DNA from: Streptomyces sp. TRM49041
GTDB taxonomy: Bacteria > Actinomycetota > Actinomycetes > Streptomycetales > Streptomycetaceae
DNA: 64,000 nt
Assembly: GCF_008271805.1 (NCBI RefSeq)
Contig: NZ_VSRY01000159.1
Span: 1-64,000 of the forward strand
Direction of reading: 5' to 3'
Position numbers and translations under genes: made by a program. This document shows positions 7,542 to 16,159 of this stretch, piece after piece; the stretch's first letter is position 1; every line of letters starts with the position of its first letter. A model generated the notes under the pieces. It did not search any database, was not told where the DNA came from, and was given only the letters and a program-made list of their open reading frames with translations.

Positions 7542-8669
7542 ATGTCGGCACCCAACAAGTCGTACGACCCAGTCGAGGTCGAGGCACTGAAACCGCAAGA
7601 GATCGAGCGCATGCGGGACGAGGCGCTCGCCGCCTTCGCCGCCGCAGGCGACCTCGACGCGCTCGCCCACGCGAAGGTCGCCCACACCGGCGGCACCTCG
7701 CCGCTCGCCCTCGCCAACCGGGAGATCGGCGCCCTGCCCCCGCACGCCAAGGCCGAGGCCGGCAAGCGCGTCGGCCAGGCGCGCGGCGCGGTCGCCAAGG
7801 CGCTCGCGGCCCGCCAGGCCGAGCTGGAGGCGGAGCGCGACGCCCGCGTGCTGGTCGAGGAGGCGGTGGACGTCACGCTGCCCTACGACCGCACCCCGGC
7901 CGGCGCCCGGCACCCGCTCACCACCCTCATGGAGCGCGTCGCGGACGTCTTCGTCTCCATGGGCTACGAGGTCGCCGAGGGCCCCGAGGTCGAGGCGGAG
8001 TGGTTCAACTTCGACGCCCTGAACTTCGTCCCCGACCACCCGGCCCGCCAGATGCAGGACACCTTCTTCGTCCAGGGCCCGGAAGGCACCAAGGGCGACG
8101 AGTCCGGCATCGTGCTGCGCACCCACACCTCCCCGGTGCAGGCCCGCACGCTCGTGGACCGCGAGCCGCCCGTGTACGTCGTCTGCCCCGGCCGCGTGTA
8201 CCGCACGGACGAGCTGGACGCCACGCACACCCCGGTCTTCCACCAGATCGAGCTGCTCGCCGTCGACGAGGGCCTCACCATGGCGGATCTGAAGGGCACC
8301 CTCGACCACATGGTCCAGGCGCTCTTCGGCCCGGACATGAAGACCCGGCTCCGCCCGAACTTCTTCCCCTTCACCGAGCCGTCCGCCGAGATGGACATGC
8401 TCTGCTACGTCTGCCGCGGCGAGTCCGTCGGCGACCCGGACCGGCCCTGCCGCACCTGCGGCAGCGAGGGCTGGATCGAGCTGGGCGGCTGCGGCATGGT
8501 CAACCCCAAGGTGCTGATCGCCTGCGGCGTCGACCCGGAGAAGTACAGCGGATTCGCCTTCGGGTTCGGCATCGAACGGATGCTGATGTTCCGCCACAAC
8601 GTCGAAGACATGCGAGACATGGTCGAGGGTGACGTCCGGTTCACCCGGCCGTTCGGGATGGAGATCTGA
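7542..8669 (+). CDS. pheS: Phenylalanyl-tRNA synthetase alpha subunit
   Basis: 375 residues, normal length. An N-terminal coiled-coil arm (about residues 1-90) binds tRNA. The class II catalytic core follows, with motif 1-like HPLTTLMERV, a motif 2 region (QARTLVDREPPVYVVCPGRV, then DATHTPVFHQIE) and motif 3 GFGIERMLMFRH near the C-terminus. It forms the alpha2-beta2 enzyme with PheT, charging tRNA-Phe. Its TGA shares a base with the pheT ATG (TGATG at 8667-8671), which would keep subunit synthesis balanced. A TAGACT box near 7462 may be the promoter's -10; I see no clear T-box. Confidence 0.97.
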   Translation: MSAPNKSYDPVEVEALKPQEIERMRDEALAAFAAAGDLDALAHAKVAHTGGTSPLALANREIGALPPHAKAEAGKRVGQARGAVAKALAARQAELEAERDARVLVEEAVDVTLPYDRTPAGARHPLTTLMERVADVFVSMGYEVAEGPEVEAEWFNFDALNFVPDHPARQMQDTFFVQGPEGTKGDESGIVLRTHTSPVQARTLVDREPPVYVVCPGRVYRTDELDATHTPVFHQIELLAVDEGLTMADLKGTLDHMVQALFGPDMKTRLRPNFFPFTEPSAEMDMLCYVCRGESVGDPDRPCRTCGSEGWIELGGCGMVNPKVLIACGVDPEKYSGFAFGFGIERMLMFRHNVEDMRDMVEGDVRFTRPFGMEI

Positions 8670-11197
8670 TGCGGGTCCCGCTTTCGTGGCTGCGGGAGTA
8701 CGTCGACCTGCCGGCGACGGAGACCGGCCGTGACGTACAGGCCAGACTGATTTCGGCGGGCCTGGAGGTCGAGACCGTCGAGCAGCTCGGCGCCGGCCTC
8801 ACCGGCCCCCTCGTGGTGGGCAAGGTCCTCACCGTCGAGGAGCTCACCGAGTTCAAGAAGCCGATCCGCTTCTGCACCGTCGACGTCGGCCAGGCCAACG
8901 GCACCGGCGAGCCCCAGGAGATCATCTGCGGCGCCCGGAACTTCGCCGAGGGCGACAAGGTGGTCGTCGCCCTCCCCGGCGCCGTCCTCCCCGGTGACTT
9001 CCGGATCGCCGAGCGCAAGACGTACGGCCGGATGTCCCGCGGCATGATCTGCTCCGGCGACGAGCTCGGCATGGGCGACGACAGTACGCACGGCATCATC
9101 GTCCTGCCGCCCGAGCACGAGGTCGGCACCGACGCCGCCGCCCTGCTGGAGCTGTACGACGAGGTCCTGGACATCGCCGTCACGCCCGACCGCGGCTACT
9201 GCCTGTCGATGCGCGGCGTCGCCCGCGAGACCGCCATCGCGTACGGGCTGCCGCTGCGCGACCCCGCGCTCCTCGACGTGCCCGCGCCGAACTCGTACGG
9301 CTACCCGGTCCAGATCTCCGACCCGATCGGCTGCTCCCGGTTCACCGCGCGCACCGTCGTCGGCCTCGACCCCGAGGCACGCTCGCCGATCTGGCTCCGC
9401 CGCCGCCTCCAGAAGGCCGGCATGCGCCCGATCTCGCTCGCCGTCGACGTCACCAACTACGTGATGCTCGAGCTGGGCCAGCCGCTGCACGCCTACGACC
9501 GCGGCCGCCTCGACGGCCCGATCGGGGTCCGCCGCGCCGAGACCGGCGAGAAGATCACCACCCTCGACGGCACCGTCCGCGCCCTCGACCCGGCCGACCT
9601 CATCATCACCGACAACCGCGGCCCGATCGGCATCGCGGGCGTCATGGGCGGCGCCAACACCGAGATCGCCGACTCCACCACCGACACCGAGACCGGCGAG
9701 GTGCGGGGCACGACCGAGGTGGTCATCGAGGCCGCGCACTTCGACGCGATCACCATCGCCCGCGCCGCGCGCCGCCACAAGCTGTCCTCCGAGGCGTCCA
9801 AGAGGTTCGAGCGCGGCGTCGACCCGCAGGCCGCGGCCGCCGCCGCGCAGCGCACCGTCGACCTGCTGGTCCTCCTCGCGGGCGGTACCGCCGAGGCGGG
9901 CGTCACCGAGATCGTCGCGCCCAGCGCGCCGCGTACGGTCGCCATGCACGCCGACCACCCCGACCGGGTCGCCGGCATGCGCTACGGCCGCGAGACGGTC
10001 GTACGCCGCCTCCAGGAGATCGGCTGCGACGTCTACGGGCAGGACGAGCTGGTCGTGACCGTGCCGTCCTGGCGCCCCGACCTCAACGAGCCCAACGACC
10101 TCGCCGAAGAGGTCATCCGGCTGGAGGGCTACGAGAACCTGCCCTCCACGCTGCCCAAGCCGCCGGCCGGCCGCGGGCTCACCGAGCGCCAGCGCACCCA
10201 CCGCCGCGTGGGCCGCGCCCTGGCCGGAGCCGGGTACGTCGAGGCGCTGAACTACCCGTTCGTCAGCGAGCGGATCCTCGACCAGCTCGACATCCCGGCG
10301 GACGACCGGTCCCGCCGGGTCGTCAGGCTCGTCAACCCGCTCTCCGACGAGGAGCCCGCGCTGCGCACCACGCTGCTGCCCGGCCTCCTCGGCGCGCTCC
10401 GCCGCAACGACGGCCGCGGCAGCCACGACCTGGCCCTCTTCGAGACCGGCCTGGTCTTCCGGCTGCCGGCCGAGCCGGGCGTCGCGGTACGGCTGACCGT
10501 CGACCGCCGACCGACCGACGCGGAGATCGCCGGCGTCAACGCCGTCCTGCCCGAGCAGCCGCGGCACGTCGCCGTGGTCCTCGCCGGGGCGCGCGAGCAG
10601 GCCGGCTGGTGGGGCAAGGGCCGCCCGGCCGACTGGGCCGACGCGGTCGAGGCCGCCCGGACCGTCGCCCGCGAGGCCGGCACCGAGCTGATCGTGCGCC
10701 AGGGCCAGTACGGTCCGTGGCACCCGGGCCGCTGCGCCCGGCTCGCGGTCGTCGTCGACGGCGCCGAGCGGCTCGTCGGGTTCGCCGGTGAGCTGCACCC
10801 GCGTGTCGTCAAGACGCTCGGCCTGCCCGACCGAACCTGCGCCATGGAGCTCGACCTCGACCTCGTCGAGGAGGCGTCCGCCGGTCCCCTGCGCGCCCCG
10901 CGGATCTCCACCTTCCCGGTGGCCACGCAGGACGTCGCCCTGGTCGTCGACCAGGACGTGCCGGCCGTCGAGGTCGAGCGGGTGCTCCGCGAGGGCGCGG
11001 GTGAACTGCTGGAGTCCGTCCGGCTGTTCGACACGTTCACCGGCGAGCAGATCGGCGAGGGCAAGAAGTCCCTGGCGTACGCGCTCCGGTTCCGCGCCGC
11101 GGACCGCACGCTGACCGTCGAGGAGGCATCCGCCGCCCGTGACGCCGCGGTGGCGCTCGCCGCCGAGCGCACCGGCGCGGTGCTGCGCGGCGCCTGA
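8669..11197 (+). CDS. pheT: Phenylalanyl-tRNA synthetase beta subunit
   Basis: 842 residues. In order: an N-terminal segment, an EMAP/OB tRNA-binding domain (about residues 40-155, VVGKVLTVEELTEF to GIIVLPPE), the B3/B4 editing domain that clears mischarged Tyr-tRNA-Phe, B5 (about 410-480), the core catalytic-like domain, and a C-terminal FDX-ACB anticodon-binding domain (about 745-842, RISTFPVATQDVALVVD). Full length with no interruption. Translationally coupled to pheS. A large antisense open frame over this gene is a GC-bias shadow. Confidence 0.97.
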   Translation: MRVPLSWLREYVDLPATETGRDVQARLISAGLEVETVEQLGAGLTGPLVVGKVLTVEELTEFKKPIRFCTVDVGQANGTGEPQEIICGARNFAEGDKVVVALPGAVLPGDFRIAERKTYGRMSRGMICSGDELGMGDDSTHGIIVLPPEHEVGTDAAALLELYDEVLDIAVTPDRGYCLSMRGVARETAIAYGLPLRDPALLDVPAPNSYGYPVQISDPIGCSRFTARTVVGLDPEARSPIWLRRRLQKAGMRPISLAVDVTNYVMLELGQPLHAYDRGRLDGPIGVRRAETGEKITTLDGTVRALDPADLIITDNRGPIGIAGVMGGANTEIADSTTDTETGEVRGTTEVVIEAAHFDAITIARAARRHKLSSEASKRFERGVDPQAAAAAAQRTVDLLVLLAGGTAEAGVTEIVAPSAPRTVAMHADHPDRVAGMRYGRETVVRRLQEIGCDVYGQDELVVTVPSWRPDLNEPNDLAEEVIRLEGYENLPSTLPKPPAGRGLTERQRTHRRVGRALAGAGYVEALNYPFVSERILDQLDIPADDRSRRVVRLVNPLSDEEPALRTTLLPGLLGALRRNDGRGSHDLALFETGLVFRLPAEPGVAVRLTVDRRPTDAEIAGVNAVLPEQPRHVAVVLAGAREQAGWWGKGRPADWADAVEAARTVAREAGTELIVRQGQYGPWHPGRCARLAVVVDGAERLVGFAGELHPRVVKTLGLPDRTCAMELDLDLVEEASAGPLRAPRISTFPVATQDVALVVDQDVPAVEVERVLREGAGELLESVRLFDTFTGEQIGEGKKSLAYALRFRAADRTLTVEEASAARDAAVALAAERTGAVLRGA

Positions 11198-11279
11198 CGC
11201 CGACGGCCCGCCGCGAACGTCGCGAGCGCCGCGAACGTCGTGCGGTCTTGTACGGCTCGCACGTCTCGCACACCTCGCA

Positions 11280-11317
11280 GGGAGGGGCGTACCCGGACCA
11301 CCGGGTACGCCCCTCCC
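11280..11317 (+). terminator. Perfect 17-bp hairpin terminator after pheT
   Basis: Arms 11280-11296 and 11301-11317 are perfect reverse complements with a four-base ACCA loop, followed closely by TTT. It lies about 80 bases after pheT and is the likely end of the pheST mRNA. The stretch before it (11210-11275) is made of short repeats of CGCGAACGTCG and related words of no clear function. Confidence 0.75.
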
Positions 11318-11459
11318 GCGTTTCCGCACGTCCGGGTTGGGGCGTCCGCACGGTTGCCCACTCGTTCGGGTGAGAAGTCTGGTGGACGTTCCCCGCGAGC
11401 CGGGACGATCGGCAGAATCGTCCCGACCGCGACAAGGGGCCTGAAGAAGGGCGGTCCGC

Positions 11460-12545
11460 ATGATCCGTAAGAGGCCCTGGAGGCCCCGCAGGCGCAGACT
11501 CGCCCGGCTCGTCCCCCTCGCGCTGCCGACGCTGTGGGGCGCCGTCGCCGTCGCCGTCACCTGGAAGCTGACCTGCCCGCCGGCCCAGCAGGACGGCATG
11601 GTCCCCCGGATCGCCACCAGCGCCGTCTTCCTCGCCGTCGGCACGGGCTTGGTCATCGGCCTCCGCCGCGGCCTGCGCCGCGAGCTTCAGCAGGTCAAGG
11701 CCGTCGCCCAGGCCGCCCAGCGGGTGCTGCTGCGCCCGCTGCCGCCCCACCTGGAGGGCCTGTCCATCGCCGCCGTCCAGCTGTCCGCCGTGCGGGGCGC
11801 GGCCGTCGGCGGCGATCTGTACGAGGCGGTCGCCACCCCGTACGGTGTGCGACTGATCATCGGTGATGTACGGGGGCACAGCCTGGCCTCCTTCGGGCCC
11901 GTCGCCGCCGTGCTGGGCAGCTTCCGGGAGGCCGCGCACGAGGAGCCGGGACTCGGCGGCCTCCTGCGGCGCCTGGACCGGGCGCTACAGCGGTACGTGG
12001 GGGAGCAGGCGCGCGACGAGGACGCGCAGCCGACCGGGGCGAGCCCGTCGGCGGAGGAGTTCGTCACCGTACTGCTGCTGGACATCCGCCGGAACGGCGA
12101 CATCCTGGCGCTCAACTGCGGCCACCCGTGGCCCTACCGGCTGGGGCACGCCGCCGAGCCGCTCACTGCGGGCGACCCGCTGCCGCCGCTCGGCGCGTTC
12201 CCCCTGCCGGGCACCCTGCCCGTACGGCGGTGCGCCCGGCTGCTGCCAGGCGAGGCGCTGTTCCTCCACACCGACGGCGCCGAGGAGGCCCGGGACGCCG
12301 CCGGGCGGTTCTTCCCCCTGGAGGACGTACTGGCCGGGGTCGTGCAGGCCGTGCCGCAGACGCCCGCCGACGTCGTCGAGCACGTCCACACGTCCCTGCT
12401 CGCCCACACCGGGGGACGCCTCGCCGACGACGTGGTCCTCGTCGTCGTACGCAACGACCGGGTGCGCACCACGTGTCCGTGGGTGCCGGCGCAGTCCGGG
12501 GAGACCGGGCTGCGCCGCACTCGGCCCACACCCTCCTCTCGATAG
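11460..12545 (+). CDS. Membrane PP2C-type (SpoIIE/RsbU-like) Ser/Thr phosphatase
   Basis: 361 residues. A basic N-terminus, two hydrophobic helices (about residues 14-37 and 47-68), then a SpoIIE-type PP2C domain (about 100-345). The metal and catalytic motifs are present: GGDLYEAV (about 119), IIGDVRGHS, a central NCGHPWPY, LFLHTDGAEEARD and LADDVVLVVV. Such phosphatases typically dephosphorylate anti-sigma-factor antagonists and so control sigma factors. No partner anti-sigma gene lies nearby. It closely resembles the second phosphatase at 28019-29194. Its ATG is preceded by a GAAGAAGGG-type ribosome-binding site. Confidence 0.88.
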   Translation: MIRKRPWRPRRRRLARLVPLALPTLWGAVAVAVTWKLTCPPAQQDGMVPRIATSAVFLAVGTGLVIGLRRGLRRELQQVKAVAQAAQRVLLRPLPPHLEGLSIAAVQLSAVRGAAVGGDLYEAVATPYGVRLIIGDVRGHSLASFGPVAAVLGSFREAAHEEPGLGGLLRRLDRALQRYVGEQARDEDAQPTGASPSAEEFVTVLLLDIRRNGDILALNCGHPWPYRLGHAAEPLTAGDPLPPLGAFPLPGTLPVRRCARLLPGEALFLHTDGAEEARDAAGRFFPLEDVLAGVVQAVPQTPADVVEHVHTSLLAHTGGRLADDVVLVVVRNDRVRTTCPWVPAQSGETGLRRTRPTPSSR

Positions 12546-12844
12546 CGGCTGGACACGGAGGGTGCGGCCGACGCCGCCCGCCCCTCCCCCGAGGACTACG
12601 TCCAGGAGGGACCCTCAGGAGCGTCGGGCAGATCGGCGGGACGGGCGGCGTGCGAACGGGCCGCCGCACTGTACGAGGGGGAGCCGGCGGCCCGGCCGCC
12701 TCCTGAGAGACATCAAGTCAACCGGCGCCCGGGGCATTGCGGGAGAGCGCGTGGGGCACGGATTCGGACACTTCATTCACACCCCGTGCGAACCGTGCTC
12801 CACTACGCTGAATCCACCGAGGCACGGCACCCGGAGGGGCACCC
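12546..12844. other. Gap of about 300 bases without a convincing gene
   Basis: One forward frame is open from about 12549 and has Streptomyces-like codon use to about 12710, but it has no good start codon or ribosome-binding site and no recognisable domain; it may be a gene remnant. The last 120 bases should hold the promoter of the HTH-TPR regulator; TACGCT at 12805-12810 is a possible -10. Confidence 0.35.
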
Positions 12845-14185
12845 ATGCAGCCCAACACCCTGCTCGACGCCCTGCTCGACGAGGCGGGGATCTCCCATGC
12901 GGGCCTGGCCGCCCACGTCAACCAGGCGGGACGCGCGCGCGGGCTGGCCCTGCGATACGAACACACGGCTGTGGCCCGCTGGTTGAAGGGCCAGCGGCCG
13001 CGCGGCCAGGTGCCGGACCTGATCTGCGAGGTGCTCGGCGCGCGGCTGTGCCGCCCGGTCGACCTGGACGACATCGGGCTCGGTGTACCGGGCGACGCGG
13101 CCGTGCCGCACGGCACGCCGCTGTCCGGCTTCGTGGAGCGGGCCACGGCGCTGTGGCGGTCGGACGAGCAGCAGCGCCCGCACCTGCTCGGGGTGCCCGC
13201 GGTGACCGGGACGCCCGCGGTGATGCCGGTCTGGGAGTGGGAGAACCCACCGGAGGACGCGGACGTCTCCCGGGACGGCCGGAATCGCGTCGGCAGGTCC
13301 GACATCGAGACGCTCCGCGCCGCCCGCGCCCACTACGAGCTGATGTACCGCAAGGCCGGCGGCATCGCGACCCGTTCGCGGATCGTCGGGTTCCTCAACG
13401 CGGAGACCGCGCCACTGCTGCGCGGCGCCTACAGCGACGCTCTCGGCCGCCAACTCCACCGGGCGGCGGGCGGCTTGGTCGCGGTGGCCGGCATCTGCGC
13501 GTACGACTCGGACGCGCCGGGTCTCGCGCAGCGCTACTTCCACCAGGCGCTGCGGCTCGCCAAGGCCAGCGGTGACCGCGGGCTCGGCGCGTATGTGATC
13601 GCGTTGCTGGTCAACCAGTCGCTGTTCATGGGGGAGTACCGCCAGTCGGTGGCGTTCGCGGAGGCGGCCCTGCGGGCGGCGCGGCAGCAGATCACCCCGG
13701 CGCTCGCCGCCGATCTGCACGCCATGCAGGCCAAGGCGTACGCGCATCTCGGCGACGGGGCCGCGGCGCTGGGCTGCATCCACCGCGCCGAGTCCGAGGC
13801 GGAACGGATCCGGCCCGGGCACGAGCCGGACGAGACCGGCTACGTCCAGCCGGGGCTGGTCAACGTCCAGGTCGCCGAGGCGCTGCTCAGTCTGGGGGAT
13901 CTGCCCGGCGCACTGGAGAACGCCGCTGCCGCCGTACGCAACCCGGCGCACGACCGGGGGCGCGTGCACCGGCTGGCGATCCTCAGCCAGATCCAGCTGC
14001 GGCAGGGGGAGCCGGACCGGGCGGCCCGTACGGCCGTCGAGATGGCGGAGCGGGCGAGAGGGATGGAGTCGCAGCGGCTCAGGGACCGGCTGCGGGAGGT
14101 CCGTGAGCATCTGGTGGTCAGCGGCTGCGGGGACGCCGATGAGGCGGCCGGACTCATCGACACGGCACTGCGCGTTCCGCTCTGA
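12845..14185 (+). CDS. HTH-TPR transcriptional regulator (NsdA/XRE-like)
   Basis: 446 residues. The N-terminal 70 residues form a helix-turn-helix (LLDEAGISHAGLAAHVNQAG, then HTAVARWLKGQRPRG). The rest is mostly alpha-helical and fits tetratricopeptide-like repeats (for example LGAYVIALLVNQSLFMGEY, ADLHAMQAKAYAHLGDGAAA, VNVQVAEALLSLGDLPGALE). Streptomyces encodes many such regulators; NsdA, which represses development and antibiotics in S. coelicolor, is one. The ligand or peptide sensed by the TPR part is unknown. The next gene, 51 bases downstream, is a NUDIX hydrolase whose leader holds an inverted repeat, a plausible target. Confidence 0.8.
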   Translation: MQPNTLLDALLDEAGISHAGLAAHVNQAGRARGLALRYEHTAVARWLKGQRPRGQVPDLICEVLGARLCRPVDLDDIGLGVPGDAAVPHGTPLSGFVERATALWRSDEQQRPHLLGVPAVTGTPAVMPVWEWENPPEDADVSRDGRNRVGRSDIETLRAARAHYELMYRKAGGIATRSRIVGFLNAETAPLLRGAYSDALGRQLHRAAGGLVAVAGICAYDSDAPGLAQRYFHQALRLAKASGDRGLGAYVIALLVNQSLFMGEYRQSVAFAEAALRAARQQITPALAADLHAMQAKAYAHLGDGAAALGCIHRAESEAERIRPGHEPDETGYVQPGLVNVQVAEALLSLGDLPGALENAAAAVRNPAHDRGRVHRLAILSQIQLRQGEPDRAARTAVEMAERARGMESQRLRDRLREVREHLVVSGCGDADEAAGLIDTALRVPL

Positions 14186-14205
14186 CCAAGCGCCTGCTGC
14201 GATAT

Positions 14206-14231
14206 TGCCACCTACACGTCGAAAGGTGGCA
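14206..14231 (+). promoter_or_regulatory. Inverted repeat covering the NUDIX gene's ribosome-binding site
   Basis: TGCCACCT (14206-14213) and AGGTGGCA (14224-14231) are perfect complements around a ten-base loop. The second arm contains the only Shine-Dalgarno-like sequence (AAAGGTGG) before the GTG at 14237. In RNA it would hide the ribosome-binding site; in DNA it could be an operator. Confidence 0.45.
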
Positions 14232-14236
14232 GAACA

Positions 14237-14767
14237 GTGCAGTGGACGAACCTGAGTGAAACAACTGTGTATGAAAACCGCTGGTTCAAAGTCAATCTGG
14301 CCGATGTCGCCCTCCCCGACGGACGACACCTCGACCACTTCCTGATCCGGCTGCGCCCGGTCGCCGTGGCCACCGCCGTCAACGAGGCCAACGAGGTACT
14401 GATGCTGTGGCGGCACCGCTTCATCACCGACACCTGGGGCTGGGAGCTGGCCGCGGGCGTCGTCGAGGACGGCGAGGACATCCGGGCCGCCGCGGCCCGC
14501 GAGATGGAGGAGGAGACCGGCTGGCGCCCCGGCCCGCTCCAACACCTGCTCACCGTCGAGCCGTCCAACGGCCTCTCCGACGCCCGCCACCACCTCTACT
14601 GGGCGGAGGAGGCCACCTTCGTCGGCCAGCCCGAGGACGACTTCGAGTCCACCCGCCGCGAATGGATACCGCTGAAACTCGTCCCCGACATGATCGCCCG
14701 TGGTGAGGTCCCGGCCGCCAACATGGCGGCCGGACTGCTGATGCTGCACCATCTGCGGCTCGGCTGA
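14237..14767 (+). CDS. NUDIX hydrolase
   Basis: 176 residues. The complete Nudix box lies at about residues 74-96 (GVVEDGEDIRAAAAREM then EEETGW), matching G-x5-E-x7-REUXEEXGU, and binds the metal ions for cleavage of a nucleoside-diphosphate linkage. The upstream YENRWFKVN, LPDGRHLDHFLI and WRHRFITDTWGWELAAG segments resemble ADP-ribose/ADP-sugar pyrophosphatases, so an ADP-sugar is the likeliest substrate; this is inference. The GTG start has its ribosome-binding site inside a hairpin. A strong hairpin follows the stop by about ten bases. Confidence 0.88.
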   Translation: MQWTNLSETTVYENRWFKVNLADVALPDGRHLDHFLIRLRPVAVATAVNEANEVLMLWRHRFITDTWGWELAAGVVEDGEDIRAAAAREMEEETGWRPGPLQHLLTVEPSNGLSDARHHLYWAEEATFVGQPEDDFESTRREWIPLKLVPDMIARGEVPAANMAAGLLMLHHLRLG

Positions 14768-14776
14768 TACGAGAAC

Positions 14777-14806
14777 GGGGGCCGGACCTCTCCAGGTCCG
14801 ACCCCC
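14777..14806. terminator. Hairpin terminator between converging NUDIX and SPFH genes
   Basis: Arms 14777-14789 and 14794-14806 pair over 12 of 13 positions with a CTCC loop. It lies between the NUDIX stop and the stop of the minus-strand SPFH gene, so it probably serves both directions. Confidence 0.65.
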
Positions 14807-14842
14807 GCCCGTGACGCCGCCGTCCACTGAGGCGGCCGTCCA

Positions 14843-16159
14843 CTACTCCTCGTCGTCCCGGCCCGCCCCGCCGTCCAGGCCGACGCGCGGCAGCACAGGC
14901 GCCGTCCTGGGCAGCAGCTGCGCGGTGAGCAGCGTGGACAGCGCCGACGTGTCGCCGCCGCCCGGTCCGTCGGTACGGACCACCACCGGCTGCGGGGCGT
15001 TCGTCGCCAGCTCCGCGCCCACGTCCAGGCGGCGCAGGGCCAGCTCGTACTGGAGGACCGCCCGGTTGTCCCGGTACGCCTGGGCCAGCGCCCGCTGCGC
15101 CCGTGCCTCGTTCTCCGCCGCGATCAGGCCGCTGCGCCCGCGCGTCTCGATCTCGAACCGTACGCGCTGCGCGTTGGTCTCCTGCTCCTCCAGGAGCTGG
15201 GCCACCGCCTCACGCGCCCGGTTCAGCGCGGCCTTCACCTCGACGATCCGCGCGTCCCGCACCTTCTTCGCCCGCTCGATGTCCATCTGCAGGCTGTCGA
15301 TCCGGCGCTTGCGGGTCAGGCCCCACTCCTGCTCGTACGCGGTCCGCTCCTTCGCCACCCGCTCACGGGTCGCCAGGTGCTGCTGGTACTGCGTCGGCAG
15401 CTGCACGTCCGGGATGTTGGAGCCGGTGATGCGCACCCCGTACCGGGACAGCTGGCGGTTGAGCAGCTCCTGCATGTCCGCGACGTCCGAACCGCGCAGG
15501 TCGTACGCCCGCTCGGTGCGCATCTTGCGGGCGCGCTGCCGGATCGCGTCCTGTACGGCGCTCGACAGGACCAGATCGAAGTTGCCCGCGCCGATGGTCC
15601 GTACGAACAGCAGCGCGTCCGTGATCCGGAACTTCAGGAAGAACTCGATCGACCGCAGCGGCACGTTCTCCTGCGTCGGGCACGCCATCACCGGGGCGGA
15701 GTACGGGATCTCCGTCGCCGTGTCGACGACGAACTCGACCCGCGCCCACGGGTGCCACAGATAGTGGCGACCGGCCTCCAGCGTGCGGGTGTACGCCCCG
15801 TAGCGGGTGAGGATGCCGTGGGTGCCCTGCTCGATCTCCACGATCGAGGACCGCCACCACCACAGCCCGCCCACCACCAGCAGCAGCGCGCCGACGGTGT
15901 ACGAGAGTGTGGCGAGCGCCCCGTACGCGAGGTCACCGAGCCCGTCGGAGTCCACCCGCAGCGTCAGCATCACACCGCTGAGCAGCGCGAACACTCCGAT
16001 CCACAGCGGGAGCATCCACCACAGGCGGCGGCGCGACTTCGGGATGATGACGGGGATGAGGGTGCCCGCCTCGCCGCCGCGCAGCAGCTGGGCGATGTCG
16101 CTCCAGGGGGCGACGGCCTCGGCGATGACGGACCGGTTGCTCATACGTGCCGTGCTCAC
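14843..16159 (-). CDS. SPFH (stomatin/flotillin-like) membrane protein, second of a pair
   Basis: 438 residues. Two hydrophobic helices (about residues 47-69 and 82-105) are followed by an SPFH/band-7 domain (IVEIEQGTHGILTRYGAYTR, then FFLKFRITDALLFV). Next is a long charged coiled-coil (about 250-350) and a Gly/Asp-rich tail. SPFH proteins oligomerise in membranes as scaffolds or protease regulators. No NfeD-type partner is visible. Its GTG start overlaps the stop of the upstream SPFH gene by four bases, so the two are likely made in fixed ratio and may form a hetero-oligomer. Exact role unknown. Confidence 0.82.
   Translation of the reverse strand: MSTARMSNRSVIAEAVAPWSDIAQLLRGGEAGTLIPVIIPKSRRRLWWMLPLWIGVFALLSGVMLTLRVDSDGLGDLAYGALATLSYTVGALLLVVGGLWWWRSSIVEIEQGTHGILTRYGAYTRTLEAGRHYLWHPWARVEFVVDTATEIPYSAPVMACPTQENVPLRSIEFFLKFRITDALLFVRTIGAGNFDLVLSSAVQDAIRQRARKMRTERAYDLRGSDVADMQELLNRQLSRYGVRITGSNIPDVQLPTQYQQHLATRERVAKERTAYEQEWGLTRKRRIDSLQMDIERAKKVRDARIVEVKAALNRAREAVAQLLEEQETNAQRVRFEIETRGRSGLIAAENEARAQRALAQAYRDNRAVLQYELALRRLDVGAELATNAPQPVVVRTDGPGGGDTSALSTLLTAQLLPRTAPVLPRVGLDGGAGRDDEE

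Noticed and set aside
8405..11656. A 1083-residue open frame antisense to pheT
   Set aside because: It is a GC-bias shadow: its composition is low-complexity Arg/Gly/Val/Ala, it has no domain, and it lies wholly on the complement of an intact pheT and its flanks.
12549..12986. Forward open frame upstream of and overlapping the HTH-TPR gene
   Set aside because: No start codon with a ribosome-binding site and no known domain; its second half is a shadow of the regulator gene.
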